DNA from: an uncultured Lachnospiraceae bacterium
GTDB lineage: Bacteria > Bacillota > Clostridia > Lachnospirales > Lachnospiraceae
NCBI GenBank assembly: GCA_910578845.1
Contig: CAJTSL010000004.1
Location: 10,250-58,827 of the forward strand
Length of the DNA: 48,578 bases
Direction: 5' to 3'
The notes under the pieces are model-generated. The model saw only the letters and a list, made by a program, of their open reading frames with translations, ran no database searches and was not told the DNA's origin. This document shows positions 1-7,905 of this stretch, in pieces; positions within the stretch are counted from its first letter, which is position 1; the number at the start of each line of letters is the position of its first letter. Made by a program: the position numbers and the translations under genes.

Positions 1-42
1 TGGATTTTCAGTCCACTGCTCTACCAACTGAGCTATCTGGGC
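1..42 (-). tRNA. tRNA-Phe (GAA), partial, cut by window edge
   Basis: Reading the minus strand from 42 gives acceptor strand GCCCAGA, a normal D-arm and an anticodon arm with CTGAAAA, so anticodon GAA (phenylalanine). The variable loop, T-arm and 3' acceptor half lie outside the window. Identity rests on the anticodon and D-arm only. Confidence 0.9.
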
Positions 43-185
43 AACTTTCTGATACAGAAGCCGGTTCTATCTGACCAACGCCTGCGGATTTTATTTTACC
101 CTGTAGAAACATAATTGTCAACGGCTTCCTTCTAAGATTACATGAAAACTGGTTTCTTTTATATAACTTTATACATTCAACCATG

Positions 186-1772
186 TTAATTCCCATACAG
201 TTCCATCCACTTTGGACGTTCCATTGCTACCACACTGCTTTTCCCATAAAACTGTGCCGTTACATAATTAGTGAATTTCGTTTTATCATCGGTAATAGGC
301 ATATGCATCAACGGTCCCTGCTCGTTATTGATAAACGGCACAACAACGTCCGCCACATTCTCCTGCTGCATTAGCTCTGTCTGCAAATCCATCTGCTCTT
401 TATAATCTGCTGCTTGCCCGCTTACGATATACATAAGAGAAACATAAGAAGCGCTGTCTTTCATACTGCCCTTGCCCCAGAATGCGATTACTGCACTGAA
501 AAGCAATCCTGCTGCCACAATGCCTAACATCGCCTTATGGTTGTCTCTCTTGTCTGCATTTTTTCCCTGTTTCCCTTTCAGCATGCCCGCTGCCTTCTCT
601 GCCACGATCAACAATATCCCGCATGCCATCAACATAAATACCTGAAAATCCATATTCGGCACGCCGCCAGAAACTTCCACATCCGCATAAATCGCAGGCG
701 CCTGCATCGCGCTATATAGGCAGAAAAGCAAGAAGATGCTCCCCAAAGAATACGGAAACCGGAAAATCCGATGCTTAGCAGAAAAATTCTCCCCGTAGAA
801 ATCTCCTGTATAGAACACGATAAGGAAACATAGAAATAGAAAAAGCAACCCGGCAAATACCAAAGGCTTTTCTTCCCAGTATAAGCCGATATCTTTTAAT
901 GCATATAGAAAAGACTTCCCTATCGTCGCTAACGCCTTCCCGGCGGAAAACCCGAAACCCTCTCCCGACGCATGTTCGCCTGCTGCTCGTACTAAATTAC
1001 CCGGCGCCTTCATACTGACAATCAGTCCTAGAAGTTCCGTACATACAGGAAGCAGCAATATCAGGATCCGTTTATCTTTCTGTAAACAAAGCACTGCCAG
1101 TCCTGTATAACAAGCCACAATAAAAGCAAACAACGCTGCCTGGTAATTTGATCCTCCAAGCAATGTCATAAAAAGAAAAATACCCACAAAATATTTCTTC
1201 TGATACCCTTCGCCATACTTGATCAGCCAAGCCGCCAACATCTGGCACATAGCGAAAGGCAGCATATAATGAGCGCATCCGTTAAACCAGAAGATAGATG
1301 ACTTCGTACTGGGAATAAATTCAATGCAAATTATCAGGAAACACACCGTAATTAAACGGTAACTCCATTTATACATGCCGATACGCTCGCACAGTATCTG
1401 TCGGAAAAGATAAAAAGTGCTTCCGATCCACAAAAACAGCATTAGAAAGGCTACGATCACATAAGCGTTATCGTGGAATACTTCCGGCTGCATAGAAAAT
1501 ACAAAAACACTAAACCATGTACCCTGCCAGCTATGATAATAATCTTGTACAGTCTTACACGCTGCTTCGCCAAGCGCAGCCAGGGAATGGGTGCTAGCCC
1601 ATGCCGCTTTCGTATAAGCGCTGTAACCGTAATCGTCTCCTGTCGCCCTATTCACAGAAGAAAGATAAAGCATGGGCATCATTAATATAATGAAAATAAA
1701 TATACTGATTAATGCTATCGTCTTAATTTTCTTTTCCAAAATGAGCGCTCCTCTTTTGGATGAGTCATTCAT
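186..1772 (-). CDS. Polytopic membrane protein, DUF6056-like / GT-C-like
   Basis: A 528-residue protein with about 10-12 hydrophobic segments. After the first segment comes a loop with an acidic pair (GDDYGY, about residues 44-49) and a W-Q-G-T-W motif near 80. This layout resembles DUF6056 and other GT-C-type membrane proteins that use lipid-linked sugars to modify surface polymers. The family call is from memory of the motif layout and the function is not established. Start choice is open: the ATG at 1772 has only a weak AGGAT at poor spacing. The TTG codon at 1739 (codon 12) is preceded by GAGGAG at 1748-1753 with 8 nt spacing and may be the true start, giving 517 residues. The gene stands alone, with no clear operon partner. 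The 97 nt between it and the amidase gene show no terminator I can defend. Confidence 0.6.
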   Translation of the reverse strand: MNDSSKRGALILEKKIKTIALISIFIFIILMMPMLYLSSVNRATGDDYGYSAYTKAAWASTHSLAALGEAACKTVQDYYHSWQGTWFSVFVFSMQPEVFHDNAYVIVAFLMLFLWIGSTFYLFRQILCERIGMYKWSYRLITVCFLIICIEFIPSTKSSIFWFNGCAHYMLPFAMCQMLAAWLIKYGEGYQKKYFVGIFLFMTLLGGSNYQAALFAFIVACYTGLAVLCLQKDKRILILLLPVCTELLGLIVSMKAPGNLVRAAGEHASGEGFGFSAGKALATIGKSFLYALKDIGLYWEEKPLVFAGLLFLFLCFLIVFYTGDFYGENFSAKHRIFRFPYSLGSIFLLFCLYSAMQAPAIYADVEVSGGVPNMDFQVFMLMACGILLIVAEKAAGMLKGKQGKNADKRDNHKAMLGIVAAGLLFSAVIAFWGKGSMKDSASYVSLMYIVSGQAADYKEQMDLQTELMQQENVADVVVPFINNEQGPLMHMPITDDKTKFTNYVTAQFYGKSSVVAMERPKWMELYGN

Positions 1773-1869
1773 AAATCGTATCTATCCTATCTTAACGATT
1801 ATTCCCTGTCCCGTCAAGCGCGTATAGAAAAGAAAGAACATTCCTGTTAAAAGAAAGATACATTATCTC

Positions 1870-3069
1870 CTACGATTTGACGTCTATGAATTGTGTATGT
1901 TCGTCTATATAAGTTTCGACATCCGCAATCAATTTCATCCAGGCGTCTTCATGGTCAACGAAATAAAGAGGACAACGCTTCCCTCCACAGTCATAATGGC
2001 GCAAAATATCACTGCACTCTAAGTTATGCTCCTGTAACAGCCACGCCAGCATATGTACCAGAGAATCATATGTCTCCTGCGTGAACTCTCCATCTTCTTC
2101 TAAGTAACAGCATTCTATGGAAATAGAGTCCTCATTCCGTGTCATAACTGCATATGCCTGTTCATTTATCGGAATGCACTGCACAATCTCTCCTTCATAG
2201 CCTATGATATAATGTGCGCTTGCCGAACGCTCTTGCGTCTCAGCAAGGTTTGCAAAATAACTCCGGTTCTGGGCTGCGCTTGTTCCCGGATTAGCCGTAT
2301 AATGCACAAATATACTATTTATTTCATTCAATTCTGTCCCAGGCCTTGAAAACTCATTGATCTCTAGCAAATCAACCGCTATACGAGGCGCAGAAATCTT
2401 GCCCATATCAGCCTCATGAATGACAGGTTCCTTTACTGGTAAGGTTTCTTTCTCTATTTTTTTCTCCTTATGTATATTTTGATAAACCAATCCTCCAAAA
2501 GTAACTACAAGCGTCATACATCCTACTATCATCGCAAAAGCCACCATCCGGTAAAATAAGGCCCGGCGCTTTCTTTCCCTTTTCCGTTTTGCAATATATG
2601 CCGCTCTTTCCCTTTGCTTTATATATGCTTCTCTGCTCTTCCTTCTTGGACGCTCGTACCGTCCATACTCCTCTCGGCCTATGACCTGGCCGGATCGGCT
2701 TCTCCCATTCCTAGTTTGTTCCTGTCTCTCTTGTCTCCTTGGGCGCCCGTACCCTTCATATTCCTCCCGGCCTATGACCTGGACAGACCGGCTTCTCCCA
2801 TTTCTGGCCTGTTCCTGTCTCCTTGGACGTTCTGACTGCTCGTATTCCTCCTGGCCTATAAGCTGTACCATCCGGCCCCGATACCCCTCATTTTGCTGCG
2901 GCCTGGATTGCCTGTTACGCTCACTTACTTGAGACTGCCTCCTACGGGAATCTGTTTCTCTTACATCGTATTGCGGCCTCGGCCTTCTTCTCGGTTCCGC
3001 ATTTCTTTCTGTCGAAACAATTTCCCATAAATCAACTTCATCCCTTTTCTTTCGTACATTACCCTGCAC
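1870..3069 (-). CDS. Membrane-anchored N-acetylmuramoyl-L-alanine amidase (Amidase_2 type) with Arg-rich repeat tail
   Basis: Predicted peptidoglycan amidase that cuts the bond between MurNAc and L-alanine outside the cell. Residues 1-168 are low-complexity and very rich in Arg/Gln/Glu. They contain three copies of a V-Q-V-I-G-R-E-E-Y ... R-P-R-R unit (near 66-83, 96-113, 128-145). A single membrane span follows at about 170-195, then an Amidase_2/PGRP-type domain at about 245-390. The zinc ligands of that family can be assigned as H256 (VHYT), H358 (RHYDCGG) and C366 (KRCP). N-terminus inside and enzyme outside is the topology expected from the positive residues before the span. Start is GTG at 3069, preceded by an AGGTGAG ribosome site; no in-frame ATG fits. 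The domain is clear. The role of the tail is unknown; it may bind nucleic acid, acidic polymers or a cytoplasmic partner. Confidence 0.85.
   Translation of the reverse strand: MQGNVRKKRDEVDLWEIVSTERNAEPRRRPRPQYDVRETDSRRRQSQVSERNRQSRPQQNEGYRGRMVQLIGQEEYEQSERPRRQEQARNGRSRSVQVIGREEYEGYGRPRRQERQEQTRNGRSRSGQVIGREEYGRYERPRRKSREAYIKQRERAAYIAKRKRERKRRALFYRMVAFAMIVGCMTLVVTFGGLVYQNIHKEKKIEKETLPVKEPVIHEADMGKISAPRIAVDLLEINEFSRPGTELNEINSIFVHYTANPGTSAAQNRSYFANLAETQERSASAHYIIGYEGEIVQCIPINEQAYAVMTRNEDSISIECCYLEEDGEFTQETYDSLVHMLAWLLQEHNLECSDILRHYDCGGKRCPLYFVDHEDAWMKLIADVETYIDEHTQFIDVKS
2635..2874 (-). repeat. Coding repeat, three units of about 30 codons in the amidase N-tail
   Basis: Three imperfect units encode [V/G]QVIGREEY-x4-RPRR with an NGRSRS linker between units. 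They differ by small insertions (period about 30-32 residues), which suggests unequal exchange between units. Confidence 0.8.
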
Positions 3070-3139
3070 TATTTCTCACCTTCTACACAATGTCTGTCTT
3101 TTCCGTCATGTTCTATAATGATACATGGCGACCATAGCT

Positions 3140-3148
3140 ATTATAGCA
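3140..3148 (-). promoter_or_regulatory. Extended -10 promoter of the amidase gene
   Basis: The minus strand reads TGC-TATAAT, an extended -10 box (TATAAT at 3140-3145), about 70 nt upstream of the GTG start at 3069. No good -35 hexamer is seen, as is usual for extended -10 promoters. Confidence 0.5.
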
Positions 3149-3239
3149 GATTTATCTATAAAAAACCTCTAAATTTTGCTACTTATATAGGAAGATCTAT
3201 ATATTAGAGCTAAAAAATAGTAAAAAAGTTTCAAAAGAT

Positions 3240-5549
3240 TTATTTTTTTTGTAAATAATCTAAAATCTGATTATATAATGCGACCATGCTTTCCTGCGAT
3301 TCGGAGTATGGATATAATGTACCGAAGAGTTCTTCCATATCGCTTCTCTCATATCTGATTTCATCTAAATGATACGCTATGTCCTCCCCGCTTTCTTCTT
3401 GGATTTCCTTTATCTTTATATTGCAATAATCCAAATTCTCAATTGTAGCAAACATAAGCGCCGCTTCCAGGAATTGTATGTCCGGATTATCATGCTCAGC
3501 GTTATAGTCCTGTATCTGGTAATAAAGTGTTGCGCCATACGGCTCCGATTCGGTTTCCAATTCAAGATAATGATAGCTTAACCCTCTGGTGGTCGGAAGC
3601 GCGCCCGCTATTTTAGACGTTTTCGTAGCGTCACCTATATAAGGGTTCCTATTCTCCACAAGGATATCCAGTACCTCCATCATGGATTCCTTGCTTTGTC
3701 CCAATATCACCACTGAATCTACTATTGCTATCAATTCCTGGTTCATCTGTTCCAGTTCTAAGCTGCTAGCAGCATCCATGTCCGCATAATCCGCAGGAAT
3801 ATATACATAACAAGGAACATCTTTCGAAACATACACTTCTAATACTTTCTCATTAGGCAGATAAGTATGGCTTTCTTCTGCATCTGCAATCATATCCGTT
3901 TCCTCCGGCGAATCTACGGTCAGCCCATCCCCATCTGTATTGATATCTACTCCTATAGAGTAATTATGATAGGTAACATCCGCTCCCACTCCACTTTCTA
4001 GCGGCGTTATGACAGGAGAAGTTTCATGTTCAACAAAGGGCAGGTTTAAGATTTCTTTCTCTGATTCTTCCGGTGTGGGAATCGGTTTCAGATTCTCTGA
4101 TTCTTCAGGTTCTATTATATTTTCTTCCGGAAGAAAAATATCTTCTTGCGGAGCAGAAATAATTTCTTCCGGAGGAATGTACCTAGTTTCGGTATTCACA
4201 TCCTCTCCAAGCACATACGGCATCTCTTCTTCTTGCGTTCCGGCTACAGGGTCGTCTAATCCGCCATCCATATAGCTCCTTAACAAGGAATTAGAGCCTT
4301 CTTCCCCGATCAGGATGATCTCCTTTTCATCCGCAATCTGAACCGCTGCTTCATAAGGCATCATGCAAAAACGCCCTATTTCCCTACCGGAAGCCTCATG
4401 ATAAACGACAAGATCCGTACCGTTTTCCTCCCGGTAATAAGCCTTTCCGGCAAAAGACTCCGGAAATGTCACTTGAAAACAACTTGTAGTAGCCATCTGT
4501 GTACTCTTTCCATCTAACGGATAAGCTCCTTCCGGGTACATCTTTGGCTGTGTAAAAGTAAATACCACTACGATCCCCACAACCGCTATGGCAAATACTA
4601 AAATTGCCATCAACTTGCGCGGTTTCTGCGCAATTCTTTGGATTCGTTCTTTCATTCCCTCTGTCCCGAAAGTCATCGTTGTCGCCGTGCATACAATATC
4701 AGCCGCCGATGTCCTTCGGCTAATCAGGGAAAGCAAAGTCTTCCCATAAGCGATCCGCTCTTCTTCTCCAAGAAAATTGATTGCCGCCTCATCACTGGCA
4801 AGTTCGCAGTCCTGTTTCGATAAAACCGCAGCTACCCATATCAGCGGATGGAACCAATAGATTACCAATAAAATGCAGCGAAGCACCGACCACAACATAT
4901 CTTTGTGCTTATAGTGACAATATTCGTGTGCCAGGATATGTTTCCTTTGTTCAGGGTTTTCTGCCATATCCTCAGACAAATATACCGCTTGTCTGCCAGG
5001 CATCCCATACAGACAAGGCGACGCTAAGTCCTTTACCGTATAAACAGGAAGCGCGAAGCCCTCTATTTCATATTTCTTACGCCTCTTTGATAATTGTCTC
5101 ATAAAGCGGATATTCACGCTTATCATCCATACACTGGCAATAGCCATCCCCATGTACCAGATTCTTTGTGCCCAATCTACCCATGTCCAAGTCCAGGTAA
5201 TATGCCCCGCTACAAATACCGCAGTAGGCCCGTCGGCACCCACTTTATCCAAATCGGGCAACTCCTCAAAGGAAAACCCGTCTTGAACGAACATCACTGC
5301 CGTATCTTGCGCCGGGCCAATATAGTCTTGTGCTGCCTCTTCAATCTGATCCGCCAGATTCATAATGCTCAATTTGCTCTCCGGCAGGACATTAGGGAAA
5401 ATGAATCCAATCCCTGGCATGATCAGCCTAAGCGCTACCACTAACCACAATGCATATTGTAGCCTCGCACTGATTTTCCTTTTACAAATTCTTCTGACTA
5501 GGATAATGCATACAATCAATACTGAAGATGATATTATCGCTTCCCTCAT
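3240..5549 (-). CDS. BlaR1/MecR1-like M56 membrane metalloprotease sensor
   Basis: Signal-transducing membrane protease that would inactivate the partner BlaI-type repressor. Hydrophobic segments lie near residues 5-20, 33-52, 128-148 and 313-332. Between them is the M56 zinc protease core: HEYCH at 208-212 (HExxH) and the downstream CELASDEAA motif (249-257) with the third ligand. Usual BlaR1 proteins end in a penicillin-binding transpeptidase domain. Here the outer part (333-769) is instead a Glu/Pro-rich stretch (about 410-500) plus an unrecognised domain, and I see no SxxK / SxN / KTG set. So this is an M56 sensor of unknown ligand rather than a proven beta-lactam sensor. It overlaps the repressor gene by 4 nt (ATGA), so the two are translationally coupled. 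Confidence 0.88.
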   Translation of the reverse strand: MREAIISSSVLIVCIILVRRICKRKISARLQYALWLVVALRLIMPGIGFIFPNVLPESKLSIMNLADQIEEAAQDYIGPAQDTAVMFVQDGFSFEELPDLDKVGADGPTAVFVAGHITWTWTWVDWAQRIWYMGMAIASVWMISVNIRFMRQLSKRRKKYEIEGFALPVYTVKDLASPCLYGMPGRQAVYLSEDMAENPEQRKHILAHEYCHYKHKDMLWSVLRCILLVIYWFHPLIWVAAVLSKQDCELASDEAAINFLGEEERIAYGKTLLSLISRRTSAADIVCTATTMTFGTEGMKERIQRIAQKPRKLMAILVFAIAVVGIVVVFTFTQPKMYPEGAYPLDGKSTQMATTSCFQVTFPESFAGKAYYREENGTDLVVYHEASGREIGRFCMMPYEAAVQIADEKEIILIGEEGSNSLLRSYMDGGLDDPVAGTQEEEMPYVLGEDVNTETRYIPPEEIISAPQEDIFLPEENIIEPEESENLKPIPTPEESEKEILNLPFVEHETSPVITPLESGVGADVTYHNYSIGVDINTDGDGLTVDSPEETDMIADAEESHTYLPNEKVLEVYVSKDVPCYVYIPADYADMDAASSLELEQMNQELIAIVDSVVILGQSKESMMEVLDILVENRNPYIGDATKTSKIAGALPTTRGLSYHYLELETESEPYGATLYYQIQDYNAEHDNPDIQFLEAALMFATIENLDYCNIKIKEIQEESGEDIAYHLDEIRYERSDMEELFGTLYPYSESQESMVALYNQILDYLQKK

Positions 5550-5944
5550 GATCTAATCCCCTTCTCTTCTTCCACTTTTTCTGCCTGTTCTAAAATCGCA
5601 TAAAGCTCTGCGATATCTTCTTTCGTCAATGCTCTGTCTTCTACCATTGCATTGACCATCATACCGATGCTGCCCCGATATACTTTATTTAAAAACCCCT
5701 TCGTTTCCCGGATGGACACTTCATTCTTCAGAAGGAGCGGATAAAATTGCTTTGCACGGCCAATCGTCCGAAAAGATACAGCTCCCTTTTTCCCCATTCT
5801 GTTCAACATCGTAATAATGATATGTTTATCCCACCCTGTCTCTTTCTGTAACACCGCAGTCAATTCCGTTATCGTCGCGCTTCCTTTCTCCCATAGCACA
5901 TTCATGATTTTCCATTCCCCATCCGATAAATTAACATTAGCCAT
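5546..5944 (-). CDS. BlaI/MecI/CopY-family winged-helix repressor
   Basis: A 132-residue repressor with the family pattern: LSDGEWKIMNVLW at the N-terminus, a winged helix with the recognition region around TGWDKHIIITMLNRM (about residues 38-52), and a C-terminal dimerisation and cleavage region. It should bind the operators at its own promoter and be removed when the downstream M56 protease is activated. I chose the ATG at 5944 because AAAGGG lies 10 nt upstream. The longer reading frame would begin inside the operator, which is not plausible. The gene precedes the protease gene, overlapping it by 4 nt. Confidence 0.93.
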   Translation of the reverse strand: MANVNLSDGEWKIMNVLWEKGSATITELTAVLQKETGWDKHIIITMLNRMGKKGAVSFRTIGRAKQFYPLLLKNEVSIRETKGFLNKVYRGSIGMMVNAMVEDRALTKEDIAELYAILEQAEKVEEEKGIRS

Positions 5945-5979
5945 AGATGATTTTCCCTTTCGCTTATATATATAAATTA

Positions 5980-6027
5980 GGTATACTTTCGTATACCATA
6001 ATAACATAACAGGTATACACACGTCAA
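5980..6027 (-). promoter_or_regulatory. blaI-blaR1-type promoter with GTATAC operators
   Basis: The minus strand reads TTGACG (6022-6027), 18 nt, then TATTAT (5998-6003), a good vegetative promoter. A perfect inverted repeat, GGTATAC-TTTC-GTATACC, covers 5980-5997, where transcription should start. A third GTATAC lies at 6013-6018 in the spacer. This is the expected autoregulatory layout for a BlaI-family repressor, though the core differs from the TACA/TGTA boxes of staphylococcal BlaI. Confidence 0.8.
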
Positions 6028-6113
6028 CCTTTTTTCCTTATCCTTCTTGCTATTGCCATTTAACTTCCTATATGACAAAAAAAATTTGCATATTTTAAAA
6101 AAAACAGGACAAT

Positions 6114-6311
6114 ATGGAGCAGGAAATGGATCAGAAGATGAGATTAGAACATAGTTCAGGGGAAATCATATCTTTAAAGATCTGGAAAATGTTATAGCCA
6201 GGATTTGATATAATTGAATTGTATCTAACAGAATTATCTATAGTTGCAGAAAATAATAATGAAGAATTGGAATATTGGCAAAACTGTATTCTTCTAGGAG
6301 TAGCAGTATAG
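6114..6311 (+). pseudogene. Possible degraded small ORF with internal amber codon
   Basis: From the ATG at 6114 the plus frame is open to TAG at 6309-6311 except for one TAG at 6195-6197. The part after the stop reads like normal protein (GFDIIELYLTELSIV, then an acidic stretch, then YWQNCILLG). No family recognised, no strong ribosome site. It could be a remnant or chance, and I cannot tell which. The rest of the 6030-6499 gap holds the blaI promoter and a hairpin repeat. Confidence 0.25.
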
Positions 6312-6337
6312 TGGATGTATTGATGATAATCATCATC

Positions 6338-6466
6338 CATGTCAGAGCGGTTTCATGCGATGACACGCATCGGAAATCTCAAATCGCCGACTACGGCCAA
6401 GGCATACCCCTGGCTCTGATTCACAATACCCGTTGGAAAATTAATGCAGAAGCATGATTTTTCATT
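6338..6466. repeat. Interspersed hairpin repeat, copy 1 (longest, most diverged)
   Basis: Starts CATGTCAGAGC and returns with GGCTCTGA (6412-6419), giving TCAGAGC/GCTCTGA arms. It then has a degraded second hairpin, GTTGGAAAATTAATGC ... GCATGATTTTTCA. It aligns along its length with 10174-10277 but carries about 24 extra bases in the middle. It lies about 35 nt past the stop of the XRE-PurM gene. Confidence 0.75.
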
Positions 6467-6499
6467 CAAGCCTACAGAAAACTATGGCGCACATTCTAC

Positions 6500-7735
6500 C
6501 TAATAGATGTGTCCCTTATACATTACTTTTTTTTGCCCCTGTACCATAACCCCGATTTCATAACATGAATAGTATTCTTCTACTTTTGCGATGACTTCTT
6601 CTTTCTGCTCATTAGGAGTTACTACGATAAGGCCAACGCCACAGTTAAAAGTCGAGAGCATTTCCTCTTCCTCTATATTGCCTGCCTTCTGGATATAATT
6701 AAAAATTGGCAGAGGTTTTATCCGGCACAAGTCAATTTCCGCACATAAGCCCTCCGGGATGATGCGGCTAAGGTTTCCTTCTATACCACCGCCTGTAATA
6801 TGCGCCATGCCATGTACTTGCGGCGCTATTTTTTGAATGGCTTTATAATACGGCGTATGGGGTTTCATAATCTGTTCGATAAAAGTTTCGCCCGCCACTT
6901 TATCCAATTTGATCTGTGGCATTTTATCCATTAACATTCTGACAAGAGAATAACCGTTCGTATGCAATCCATTAGAAGCCACAGCCAGTACAGCGTCGCC
7001 CTCTCTAATGGCGGAACCGTCGATGATCGCCTCTTTTGATACAATCCCTGCAATGCTTGACGTCAGGATATAAACACCTTTTTCCACGACCTGTGGCTGA
7101 ATGGATGTCTCACCGCCTACCAGAGCACACTCATTTTCTTTGCACGCCTTGGATATCCCTTTCACAAAAGATTTCACCGTTTCCTTTTCTGCATTGCCAC
7201 AGACAATCGTGTCCAAAACCGCTAAGGGTTTCGCGCCCATTACGGCAATATCATTGACTAAATGATTAATCATATCATGACAAATAGACTCACAATACCC
7301 ATATTCCATCGCCAGCTTCTGCTTTGATCCCGGTTCCTCTGCTTTTAATACTAATACCGGGGATGATACTTTGGGAAAATCAATATCATACAAAGAAGCA
7401 AACGGCCCGAAGCCATTCAAGACACGTTTATCCTCTGTTTCCAAATAGACCGCCATTTCTTTCTTCATGGCATCGGTATAAGAAATATCCACTCCCGCTT
7501 TGCGGTATGAAAAATTCTCACTGCATTTTTCCTGTCCGGCCAGAATTTCGTCTACCGTCACCCGTAAAAGCTCAGCTAATGCTACTAACATTTCTACATT
7601 CGGAAGCGTACCATTCTCCCATTTTGATACCGCTTGAAAAGATACTTGCAAGCTTTCTGCAACTTCCACCTGTGTCATGCCAAGTTCTTTTCTTTTATTA
7701 ACAATAAAATCCGCAATCTTCTTATTATCTAACAT
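6500..7735 (-). CDS. XRE-type HTH fused to a PurM-like (AIR synthase) domain
   Basis: A 411-residue fusion. Residues 5-60 are an XRE/Cro-type helix-turn-helix (MTQVEVAESLQVSFQAVSKWENG). Residues 72-411 are a full AIR-synthase domain with PurM signatures in order: SYRKAGVDI, HDMINHLVNDIAVMGAKPL, LVGGETS, ASNGLHTNGYSLVR, HITGGGIEGNL and FNCGVGL. PurM makes aminoimidazole ribonucleotide from FGAM with ATP. Here the N-terminal glycine-rich substrate region reads NGFGPFASLYD and the enzyme is joined to a DNA-binding domain. It could be a purine- or nucleotide-sensing regulator, a functional enzyme that self-regulates, or both. No other pur gene is nearby. Start at 7735 is supported by AGGAGGG 8 nt upstream. 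It follows the MFP gene by 170 nt with no clear terminator, so it may be the last gene of the ABC operon or have its own promoter. Confidence 0.85.
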   Translation of the reverse strand: MLDNKKIADFIVNKRKELGMTQVEVAESLQVSFQAVSKWENGTLPNVEMLVALAELLRVTVDEILAGQEKCSENFSYRKAGVDISYTDAMKKEMAVYLETEDKRVLNGFGPFASLYDIDFPKVSSPVLVLKAEEPGSKQKLAMEYGYCESICHDMINHLVNDIAVMGAKPLAVLDTIVCGNAEKETVKSFVKGISKACKENECALVGGETSIQPQVVEKGVYILTSSIAGIVSKEAIIDGSAIREGDAVLAVASNGLHTNGYSLVRMLMDKMPQIKLDKVAGETFIEQIMKPHTPYYKAIQKIAPQVHGMAHITGGGIEGNLSRIIPEGLCAEIDLCRIKPLPIFNYIQKAGNIEEEEMLSTFNCGVGLIVVTPNEQKEEVIAKVEEYYSCYEIGVMVQGQKKVMYKGHIY

Positions 7736-7905
7736 GAAAATTTCCCTCCTATTGCCCCAGTTACCAATCGGATAGATATGACATCAATAGCTTTTTGTCC
7801 TTACTATTTCAGGATAACATTCCCACATAACTAACAGCAATAACCGATTCTTTGAAATTTTCAGTTAAATTCTACTTTGCGTTGATATAAAACGGGATTA
7901 GGGTT

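Noticed and set aside
4009..4275. Ser/Ile-rich 88-codon plus frame
   Set aside because: It is the complement of the Glu/Pro-rich stretch of the M56 sensor, a usual artefact of acidic repeats.
7736..7905. Purine or PRPP riboswitch before the XRE-PurM gene
   Set aside because: No conserved riboswitch core could be found in these 170 nt, and no strong terminator/antiterminator pair is present.
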